DNA from: Vidua macroura
Taxonomy: Eukaryota; Chordata; Aves; Passeriformes; Viduidae
Direction of reading: 5' to 3'
NCBI RefSeq assembly: GCF_024509145.1
Contig: NC_071576.1
Span: forward strand, 56,120,314 to 56,184,313
DNA: 64,000 nt
In this document: positions 55,311 through 64,000 of the stretch, in pieces
Position numbering within the stretch: position 1 is the first letter of the stretch
Layout: each line of letters starts with the position of its first letter
Program-made: the position numbers and the translations under genes
The notes under the pieces: generated by a model
Told to the model about the DNA's origin: nothing
The model's input: the letters and a program-made list of their open reading frames with translations, nothing else
The model's database searches: none

Positions 55311-56409
55311 CCCTGTTTTATGCTCACGGGTGTGGCAGTGCCTGGGGCCAGCCCGAGGTGGGCAGACGTTCCCCAGATCCCCTGCTCTTTCCCTTAGATC
55401 CCTGAAATCCCAGCCCGGATGAGCACGCAGTGCTGCGTGCCTCAGCTTTGGAGCTCCACCACCTTTGCTGCCAAGGGATTCTTTCCCCTCTTTTCTTCCC
55501 AGCTTCTGCTTTCAGAGCCTTGTTTGTGGCCGTCAGGATTTGACAGACTCTTGGCAGGTCTCCCGCCCCCATGGCAGCAGCGATTCCTGCCCTCTCCCCC
55601 TTTTCCCTTGCCCTGCCACCGCGGTTGGAGACCTGTTGGGAGGGCTGCGTTTGCCGGGAACTCAACTCCCAGGCTTTTTTTAGAGCCAGAAAAGCCCTGG
55701 CACAGGGATGACAGCAGCAGAAGCCAAAAGGCTCAGATGGTTTTAAATGTCAGGGAGAGGTGTAAACGGATCTGGGAGACAGCATGTCCAGGAGCCATGA
55801 GATTTCACAGACAGCAGCTCCAGAGCCAGCATCCCGCGGTTTTCCCTCTCTGGGAGCCGCAGCTCTGCCCGGTCACTGTCCCGGGGCCTGCTGGCATTTG
55901 CCTGAGGGATGGTGCCTGAGGGATTGGCCTCTGGAGAAAGGGAGGCCGAAGGGCTGGCGGGGGGAGCGCTGGTGATGAGCAGAAGCGCAAATGCGCCTTG
56001 GCTCCCGCTGCCTCCGTGACCTTTTCTGCTCCGACGTGATCCGTCCTGACACTCGGAGCGGGGGGAAGGGGAAGTGGTCATCTGGGCTTGGCCGCTGTTT
56101 GTTTGCCTGCTCGGCCCTGCCACTTCCCAAAAAAAGAGTTTGGAGTCTCCGAGAGTCAGCAAGTTCCCGGTGCCAGCCATCTGTCCCATTTCCCTTAGCA
56201 ACCATCCGTCCTTTTCTCCTTCATTAAGTGTCTGAGGCGGATCCTGCCTGGCAGACCCTCTCTCGCTTCCCTTTTTGCTTCTCTGGATCATTCCCATCTC
56301 CTGTCACAGTGGCACAGAGTCCTGACATCAGAGCACGCTCCTTTCCCAGGAATCCTTGGACACAGCTTGGACAGGGGCTGTTTGCTCACTTTCCTGCCTG
56401 CTGCTTTTT
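55311..56409. other. Intergenic, nothing recognised
   Basis: No exon or repeat family was recognised; short open frames only. Confidence 0.5.
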
Positions 56410-56830
56410 TCTTTCCAGCATGATATTTTCCAGTTCCTCTCCTTCAGGAATTGTTCAGGCTGGCAAACACCTCCCCAAGATCGAGTACAGCCACCCAGAC
56501 TCTGCCATGGCCACCATTAATCCATGTCCCCAAATGCCACATCCACTCAGCTTTTAAATCCCTCCAGGAGTGGGGACTCCACCACTGCCCTGGGCAGCCT
56601 GATTCAATCCTTCCATGAAGGAATTTTCCCTAAAATCCAAAGAGAAATTCCCCTGAGGCAACTTGAGCCTTGTCCCTTGTTCCCTGGGAGCACAGCCTGA
56701 CCCCCACCAGGCTCCACCCTCCCATCAGGGAATCATGGAGAGGGAGAAAGTCCCCCCTGAGCCTCCTCTCTTCTGGGTTAAGATAAAATTCCCTGCTATA
56801 TTTCATGGACTTGTACAGAAGGGAGCTGGG
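56410..56830 (-). mobile_element. CR1 LINE 3' fragment of a different subfamily
   Basis: Antisense copy carrying CCCTCCAGGAGTGGGGACTC, CCACTGCCCTGGGCAGCCTG and CTTGTCCCTTGTTCCCTGGG. These wordings differ from the other antisense copies in the window, so it is probably another, older CR1 subfamily. Confidence 0.85.
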
Positions 56831-58757
56831 AACTTCTCCTCAGGATAATTATTCCAGGTTACTGGTCTCCAACCTCTGCTTTGCTTTGAGGTCCCTCTCC
56901 TGTCTGCCTGCTGAGCTGTGATCTCTGCCAGGACTTTGTGGAGGAGCTGTGCAGCAGTTTAGGATTTGGGATCTCCACGGGCAGCGTGTCTCCAGGTGAG
57001 AGCTGAGCTTTCCCCTCCGTCACTTTGGAACTGGGATGAAGCCAAGTGGGTTAGACAAGGCTTTGAGGTCCAGGAGAAGTGGGGGATGGCTCTGCAGCCT
57101 GGTGTGAGGAGCGGGAAAGGAGCCAGGAGCAGAGCCAGGAAGGAATCCTTAACGGGAAACCTCTTGGTTCAGTCCACCTGCCTCCAGAAGCAAGAGCAGG
57201 ATCCTGAGGAAGCAGAGGAGGGAGGGATTTGACCTAATGAAATTATCCAAGTGCCTTGGCTCCAGCTGCTGCTCTCCAGTCGCATCTGACTGATGTCCAG
57301 AGACGTGGCCTGCGGGGAGGGATCGAATCCTCCACGGAGCATCCTCATCCTCCATGCTGTGCCCACATCTGACAGCAGCATTCCAGGCTTCCCAGAGAGC
57401 CTGGGAGGCTGCAGGTGCTGCCTGGTGATGGAGAGCTCTCCAACACTGCTTCCCTGGAGCACTGACAGGAACAACACAGCTGATCCCTAAATTTCCCTGT
57501 CCTGCCGCAGCCATTCCCATCACAGGAGGTGAGTAGGCTCCTGGAAATCGGGAAGCAGCTCATCCTCCGGGTAAATTCCTGTGGTTTGGAGTCTCGGCCA
57601 GGGAAGATGTGTTTGTGCCATGGAGCCCTGGGAAAAGGCCAGCGCTCCTGCTTGTGGGGGTGAAGGCATCCCACATCCCTAAAGCTCCTGCTGAAGTCCT
57701 GATTCATTCCTGGGCTGGAGCGCTCCTCCCGACGGAGGATGGAGCCAAGGGCATTCAAAAGTGGGCAGGGAGGAGGAATAACATGAAGGAATTTTAGCGG
57801 GGGTGAAGCAGATAAGGAAAATGACACGTTGTTGTTGCACCTGGATTAGCCAGGGCTGGGATGGAGCTGGGAATTCCAGTGGCTGCCAGTGCTGCAAGCA
57901 CATCCCTGTGACTCAGGGGAGCTCGGGGGTTTGCATTTTCCTCCCCTTGAAACCTTTAGGGATCATTTCCACACTTTTTTTGTTTTTAATTCCCTGCAGA
58001 ACAACGAGGCTTTCACAACCTGAGGTGAAAAAGCTTTGGAAAGATGGGTTTGTCCAAGGGGGAGCATGGAGGATGCTGGCAAATATCCCGACAGCCTGGA
58101 GCACTGCTTTATCCTCTCATTTTTCCCAAAAGAAAAGCCACCTGGAGCTGCCAGGCAGGAAGATGCCCTGAGCTTTGCTGAGCAGTGGTGAGAAACCCCA
58201 GTGAACTGTTATTTAATGGTCCTTTTCCATGGCAATGGCTCCTTCCCAGGGAGAAATTTCTGGGCTGAGGAGTCACAGCTTGGATAATGCTGGATAATGT
58301 CCTTGGGAGGGGGAAGTGCTGGCGGGATTGATAGCAAGTCTCCGAGGCTTGGCTTCCAGAGTTAGATCTGGCACCAATTTAGCAAAGCAGCTGGAAAGAG
58401 GAGTTTGTGCTTGGAATCGTGAGCAGTGAGGGCTGTGCCGAATTCCAGGATGCAACCTGTGGGAGAAATCCTCTCCAGGCTTTATCTGTGGAGTCAAACC
58501 CATCCGTGTGTGCACGGGTGTGTTTACTACGTGCCAAGAGTGAGCCCACGGCGTGGGAACCTCTTGGGAAAGGGAGGCATCCTGCTAGGAAAGGCTGGAA
58601 AGGGGGTTCCTAAGGAAGGGACAGGTCACCAGCCTGTGCAGCTGGGAATGGGAAGAGCTGTGCCCAAGAGAAGGAGCTGGGAATGTGCCAGCCTTGCCTC
58701 TGCCCTTCTTACCTGCAGTGGGACCTGGTGCTGCCCACATCTTGGGAATTTATGGAA
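56831..58757. other. Intergenic, nothing recognised
   Basis: No exon, RNA gene or repeat family was recognised on either strand. Confidence 0.5.
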
Positions 58758-58957
58758 GAAATAATGAGAGTGGTGAGGCACTGGAATGGATCTCCCAGAC
58801 AAGCTGTGGCTGCCCCATCCCTGCAAGTGTTCAATACTAGGTTGGATGGGCCTTGGAGCAACCTGGATAGTGGGAAGTGTCCCTGCCCACAGCAGGGGGT
58901 GGAATGGGATGATCTTTAAGGCCCTTTCCAACCCAAACCATTCCAGAATTCCATGTC
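58758..58957 (+). mobile_element. CR1 LINE 3' fragment
   Basis: Sense copy: GGTGAGGCACTGGAATGGAT through GTGTCCCTGCCCACAGCAGG to CCCTTTCCAACCCAAACC. Confidence 0.9.
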
Positions 58958-59784
58958 TGATCCCTTCAGGTGCCTGACAGAGGTTTCCCAATTCCTGCTC
59001 TGCCTTTGGCTGGCATTCCAGCCTCCAGTGTGCCAGCCTGAGCCTGAATTTGGGCTTCCAGCTTATCCCTGGACCTGCTCTCCCTAGGTTTGGCTCTGAC
59101 TGGGATGTCTCCCCTCTGAATTAAGTGCTTTTTAGGGATTCAGGCTCAGGGGTAGGATAGCAGCCTGGGCCCCCCAAATCCCTTCCCGGTGCTGGAGGAG
59201 CCACGGAAATCCAAGGCAGCTGGAGGGGGAAATTTTTCCGAACATCCAGGGTGCAAGAGAAGCCTCTCCATTAGGGAATGATTTTTAGTGAAGGTTTGAG
59301 CGATGCTGTATCTCTGCAGAGCTGCAGCAGCTGCTCCTGCGGGGGGGATGCTGCCAGCTGCTCATCCCTGCTTTGGGAGCTTCCCCGGGGCTAGGAATGA
59401 CATGGAGGGTCGAACCAGGAGGTGCTGGCTTGGGGGGCATCTCGGAAGAGCAGGTTTCTGGGGAGATCTGCTGGGATAATGAAGGATTTGAGGAGCAGGA
59501 ACAGTCTGGAGGCACTGGATTAGCAGTGCTTTGGTAGGAGGTGATGGAGGCTGGTGCCTCCAGAGAGTTGCGGGCGGGAATCACGCTGGGAAGGGAGGGA
59601 GGGCTGGGAAGGCACAGCCACCACGGGGATGGAAGCAAACACAGGCACTTCCTGCTTGGTGACATGGGAGTGGGGCACAGGGATGCCTGCTGGTGTGTTT
59701 TTTAAAAGTGCTTCCCAAATTCTGGTTGGCAACTGTGTGGTTTGGTGGGAATTTCATGTGGAATTATGGTTGGCTGCACAGAGG

Positions 59785-60080
59785 GAGCAGCCTCGGCTTG
59801 TGCCAGGGAAGGTTTAGATTGGGTATGGAGGAAAACTCCTTCATGGAAAGGGTTGTCAGGCATTGGAACAGGCTCCAGGGATGGAGTCCCCATCCTTCCA
59901 ACCTTCCAACCTTCACATCCACACGGGTTTTAAATCCCTCCAGGGATGGAGTCCCCATCCCTGGAGGGATTTAAAACCCATGTGGATGTGGCACTTGGGG
60001 ACATGGGTTAGTGGTGGCCTTGGAACAGTTGGACTCCATGATCTTGGAGGGCTTTTCCAACCTCAATTCTTCAATAGCTG
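59785..60080 (+). mobile_element. CR1 LINE 3' fragment with internal inverted duplication
   Basis: Sense CR1 tail starts near TGTGCCAGGGAAGGTTTAGA and ends TTTTCCAACCTCAATTCTTC. Inside it, 59914-59949 is a reverse-complement copy of 59955-59990 (35 of 36 positions), separated by 5 nt, so the element is locally folded back on itself. Confidence 0.9.
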
Positions 60081-62276
60081 ATATTCCCTAGAGAGTGAGA
60101 GGCAGTGAGTGAGGTGCTGGAATTTTTTCCTCTGGAGGAAATGTTGGGATAACGCTGCTGTCAACCTTTCCCTGGTGGCCTGTCCCCTTTGAGAATGACA
60201 AAAACACCTTCCTAAGACCCTTGTTGCTGTCACTCCTTGGAATTCAGCCAGCTGGAACAGCCTGTGCCAACATCTACAACAAGTGCCTGCTCCAGGAGTG
60301 ATGGAGCCCAGCCTGGTGTTTGCAGGGGTTGAGGAGAGAGGAGGTGGTTTGGATACCCTGGATGTTGGAATCCCTGTGCCAGGGAGACTGTTGCACTCCC
60401 AGCCTTGTTCACGCTATTTCCCTATGATTTATTGTAATCCTAATGGAGCAGCTGAGGGAAATTGGCAGGGTTGGGATGGGGGAGGAGGAGAGGGGCTCGT
60501 TACCCTGGGAGTAACGGAGCGTCTGACTCTGACTGGGAGCCCAACAGGAGCAGGATTTTGGAGCAGCACGATTGGATGTGCTGTGCCTGGGGGCGGTGGC
60601 AATGACAACAAACTGAATAATAATAAAAAGCTTCCCATGTTCCCAGCTATTCCTGGAGCCTTGTTCCTTGTCCAAATTCCCTGGAGGAGGGGTTGGTTTG
60701 CTTTTAGGTTTAGGAGAATCCTTAACCCTGGAATCTGTTGCCTTTTTTTCAGGACACCCAGCTGGATGGGCTCTTTGTTGCCTGAATATTTCCTGGCACA
60801 TTCCAGGGATCTCCAGAGCTCCAAGGCTGCCTACAGTGGTCCAGACTTTTCCTGGGAGCTGATATGGAGAATTCCAAGGCTGTGGTGTGGAACAGCCCTG
60901 TGCCTTATCCGTGTGTTGAGGAATGATGCTCCAGATGGAAGAACACCACAGAATTCCCTTTTCCTCATATTCCCAGGTCATTCCTGCACAAAGAGCACAG
61001 ATCCATCCAGAGGTGAGTAGGGAATAACAATTCCTTAAGCCAGTGGGGTCTTTGGAGGTTTCCTTGTGAAATAGCTGGTGATGCCCTGATGGAGATGCTG
61101 CATCCGAGTTATCCACAGGGATAACCCAGCTGAGGGGTGCCTGGGACGCTCCAACTCTGCCTTACATCCCTCTGAAGGCGTAGGATTCCCAGGAATGTGT
61201 GTACATCACCACGCCATTGCCCCAGGCATTTAAACCCAGACTCAACCCTTTCCCACAGGTTGAGAAGCTCTGAAATGAATGGATTTCCTCCAGAGGCTGG
61301 AGGTGGGGACAGATCCATGTGAAAATCATGGAAAATCACGTCTTTTGTGGCAGGCTCAAATTAATTCCTTAATTCCCTTAAATGCTTCGCCGCTCGCCCT
61401 CTGTGTCATGACAGCGGGGGAAAAATGGGATTTCTGAGGGCATTAATCCTTCCCTTAATGCTTTAGAAGGCATCCAGTTTATCCAAAACATTCAGAAATT
61501 GCCTGTAAATGGTGTCACTGCCATGCAGGAGTCAGGGAGTGGAGCCCTGGGGGTCACTGGGGTGAATCCCAACACTGGAGCTGGGCTATAAATGTGGTCT
61601 GGCCCTTGCAATTCGGTGGAGCCAGGCTGGAAACGAGCAGCTGGAGCTGCTGGAACGCAGAAATCCTGAGCTGTATCAGATTAATCACCTTGTGTCCCTT
61701 AATTGGCAGGATCTGGGCTGGGATGTGCTCTATCCCACCCCTTGGAAAGCCTCGGACAGCTTCTGATTGTATTTCCCTGAATAAAAGAGTAATTTCCAGC
61801 CTTCCTGAGCTTCTTCCCTCTGTCTGCTCCAGGTTTTGGGGCTTCCAGGTGTGCCTGCCCGGCCAGGAGCGGATCGTGCCGAAGGGAGACCTTGGAAGTG
61901 CCACGGGCTGGATGAAACGATTTGTCGGAATGCTAAATTTGGCAGCAGCTTTTCATCCAAACCGGAGCCACTTTGCACCTGTCTGGGGAGATAAAGGGAC
62001 TCGGGATGAGCGTGAGTGGGATTTTTCTGCCTGAACGGGATACAAAGACCTCGGCACAAATGAATTCCGGAGCTTCAAAGCCTTTCCTGAATGTTTTTCC
62101 GCCCCTGTCAGGCTGTTTTATTTCCCAGGTACGGTGATATCACCCAGCAGACCATTTGCAGGCTGCTCCACTTGCTTTAAGGAGGAATGGGCAGGCGAGG
62201 ATGTGCTGCTATTCCCTGCTGGATCAGCTTTTCTGGGACAGAAATTTATTTTTTTTCCCTCTATTATTCAATGCTC
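60081..62276. other. Intergenic, nothing recognised
   Basis: Several short open frames occur but no domain, splice pattern or repeat family was recognised. Confidence 0.5.
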
Positions 62277-62302
62277 TTTTTTTTTTTTTTTTTTTTTTTT
62301 TT
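62277..62302. repeat. Poly-T run of 26
   Basis: An uninterrupted T homopolymer directly precedes the short flank of the solo LTR. Confidence 0.97.
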
Positions 62303-62307
62303 AGTAG

Positions 62308-62948
62308 TGTGATAAATTGATTCAGCCTTTTTAAGGTCAATTAGAATTTTATTAATTACAGCAAGCAGTAGCAAGCAAAACAGCACTGGGTGGGTAGGGG
62401 TCTCCAAGCCGCCCCTCCTGCAGTGTCCCACACTGCAGTGCCCCACACCCCACTCCCTTATTCAGTCTCTTTTATAGTGTCTTGGAGGTTTCTTCATTCG
62501 CGTCTCTTGCGATAGCGGTGTGCGTAGCTTGAGCATCTCTCTGCATCGTGTCTGCGTTGTGTCGAGGCAGGTGATCGCTGATTTCACAACCGGCTCCGGA
62601 CAGTGATGGGCGTACCCGGAGCACTCCCACGTTGTCCAGTCCGGTGGCCGTTGCCTGGTGGTCGCTGATTTCTGATTTCACAATCAGCTCCGGCCCTCCC
62701 CCGACATCCTTAGCCTGTGTCTGCAAAAAAGCTACAAAAAGCTCCCTATATGGTGATTAATCATATTTGTGATCTTGCGGGTTTGCAATATGTCTATAGC
62801 CTTGCGGTTTGTAGCAGTTGCTTTTTTTTTTATTGTCCTCCCCTATCTCCTAACAAGCAAGCTAGTCCCTTATACTTTAATTTTTATATTTCCTCCTTTA
62901 ATATTCCAATTCTTTTGATGAACAAACAAGTTACCACAGTTTATCACA
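62308..62948 (-). mobile_element. Endogenous retrovirus solo LTR, 641 bp
   Basis: Ends form a 12-bp imperfect inverted repeat with the retroviral TG...CA borders: TGTGATAAATTG at 62308-62319 and CAGTTTATCACA at 62937-62948. Both ends are flanked by GTAG (62304-62307 and 62949-62952), a 4-bp target-site duplication. Read on the minus strand it has a TATAAAA box near 62470 and an AATAAA signal near 62350, in the order expected of U3-R-U5. Composition is more AT-rich than the surroundings. No gag, pol or env remnant is adjacent, so it is a solo LTR left by recombination. Family assignment would need a repeat library; the 4-bp duplication favours a gammaretrovirus-like group. Confidence 0.82.
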
Positions 62949-63077
62949 GTAGGAGCATCTAAATTGCGTCCTTGGATGATGGCAGCTGCCGTGTTCAAAG
63001 GGAATCACTGTCCTTCCTCCCAGACGGGATGGTTGTCGCGATGTGCTCATCCTCGCGAGGGTTTTTTTGTGAAGAGG

Positions 63078-63348
63078 GCGATTGGTTGGAAGGGACCTTA
63101 CAGCTCATCCAGTTCCAGCCCCCCTGCCACCTTCCACTATCCCACATTACTCCAAGGCTGGTCCACCCTGGCCTGGGACTCTTCCAGGCCAGCCACAGCT
63201 TCCCAGCGAAATCCATTCCAGGGTCTAACAATTTCTTCCCAATATTCCATCTAACCCCGTTCTTTGTCATTGGGAAGCCATTCCCTCTTGCCACCCCATA
63301 CCCTTGTGAACAGGCTCTCTCCATCTTTCTTGGGAACGTTTTTCCCTG
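63078..63348 (-). mobile_element. CR1 LINE 3' fragment
   Basis: Antisense copy: GGTTGGAAGGGACCTTACAG, then CCACCTTCCACTATCCCACA and AATTTCTTCCCAATATTCC, continuing to CAGGCTCTCTCCATC. Confidence 0.88.
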
Positions 63349-63577
63349 ATAGGAAAGCACTGCTTTTGCATGCTGGGCATTGAAAGCAGCGTGCCAGGTC
63401 CTGTCCATGAGGGAGACCACAGTGCTGTGCTGGGTGGTTTTCCGGAGGGAAGGGATGTTGGGAGAGCCCCAGGTGTGGCTGAGGGGAGTTTTTACTGCTC
63501 CCTGAATTCCCTTCCCTGAGGGGAGGCAGGTTGGAGCCGCGCTGTGCTCCCATGGAACAAGGCGTGCGTGGGACAAG

Positions 63578-63815
63578 AGGAAATGGCCCGAACTTGTGCC
63601 ACGGGAAGTTCAGGTTGGACACCAGAAGGAATTTCTTCATGGAAAGGGTGATGAGACACAGAAAGGGGCTGCCCAGGGAGGTGGTGGAGTCCCCATCCCC
63701 GGAGGTGTTTAAGGAATGACTGGATGTGGCACTCAGTGCTCTGGGCTAGGTGACAAGCTGGGGACTGTCACAGGTTGGACTCGGTGGTCCTGGAGGTCTT
63801 TTCCAAGAGAACTGG
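63578..63815 (+). mobile_element. CR1 LINE 3' fragment
   Basis: Sense copy: ACTTGTGCCACGGGAAGTTC through GGGCTGCCCAGGGAGGTGGT and GGTTGGACTCGGTGGTCCTG. It lies about 230 bp from the previous antisense copy, forming an inverted pair. Confidence 0.9.
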
Positions 63816-63859
63816 CTCTTGTGGGATCCTTCCGTGAGTCTAGTGGGATCTTTCCGTGA

Positions 63860-64000
63860 TAATATCGGTAGCGCAGGTGACCATCAGCCCAGCAGAGGCC
63901 CCTGCCCGCAGCAGGCGGGGCTCGCCTGCATCCCAGCCAGAATTCCCCGCTGGAATCCGCGGCCGGCCCGGGATTGCCCCGCCCCGCGGCGCTACCGCCG
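63860..64000. promoter_or_regulatory. CpG-rich edge of the window, possible start of a promoter island
   Basis: CpG density rises sharply in the last 100 bp (GGCCGGCCCGGG, GCCCCGCCCCGCGGCGC) after CpG-poor sequence. By the gene order I know in human, DAGLA follows SYT7 and is transcribed away from it. The assignment is inference; no exon is visible. Confidence 0.4.

Noticed and set aside
60283..61020. 245-codon plus-strand frame in the intergenic flank
   Set aside because: No domain, no conserved motif and no splice or promoter context; composition is like the surrounding non-coding DNA.
41000..64000. Search for tRNA, snRNA or rRNA genes
   Set aside because: I saw no A/B-box pairs with a cloverleaf, and no recognisable spliceosomal or ribosomal RNA sequence by eye. 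A covariance-model scan would be needed to rule out small ncRNAs.

Overview
This window is vertebrate, almost certainly avian, nuclear DNA. The genes are split by GT-AG introns and use AATAAA poly(A) signals. At least fourteen 5'-truncated CR1 LINE tails, typical of bird genomes, are scattered in both orientations. Base composition is very GC-rich, with CpG islands and many short minisatellites, as in a gene-dense bird chromosome arm. The gene order CPSF7 - SDHAF2 - SAXO4 (PPP1R32) - LRRC10B - SYT7 is the order I know from human 11q12, so synteny supports each gene call. I could not run searches; identities rest on reading translated exons against remembered family members.

Layout. 1-5.34 kb: 5' half of CPSF7 on the minus strand, with its last exons beyond the left edge. 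About 5.94-6.04 kb: a very short bidirectional promoter shared with SDHAF2. 6.04-7.94 kb: SDHAF2, four exons, plus strand. 8.2-10.2 kb: a compact SAXO4/PPP1R32-like axonemal gene, seven exons, plus strand. 11.07-12.6 kb: LRRC10B, single coding exon, plus strand. 14.7-41 kb: SYT7, minus strand, with a 3' UTR of about 1.7 kb, eight constitutive coding exons after the start exon, four in-frame cassette exons in the linker, and a CpG-island first exon. 41-64 kb: gene-poor flank with CR1 copies, a 641-bp solo LTR, a (GGGAT)n pentanucleotide array and other simple repeats. The window ends in CpG-rich sequence that may be the promoter of the next gene; DAGLA is expected there by human gene order, which is inference.

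The genes are functionally unrelated neighbours: pre-mRNA 3'-end processing (CPSF7), mitochondrial complex II flavinylation (SDHAF2), axonemal microtubules (SAXO4), a leucine-rich-repeat protein of unknown function (LRRC10B) and a Ca2+ sensor for exocytosis and lysosome fusion (SYT7). The joined SYT7 exons give exactly 403 codons without the cassettes and 684 with all four, every junction staying in phase.

I found no undescribed multi-gene system. The points most worth a second look are the modular SYT7 linker exons, the CPSF7 NAGNAG acceptor, X-box-like motifs upstream of SAXO4 and LRRC10B, a near-perfect inverted duplication inside a CR1, the solo LTR, and G-rich minisatellites.
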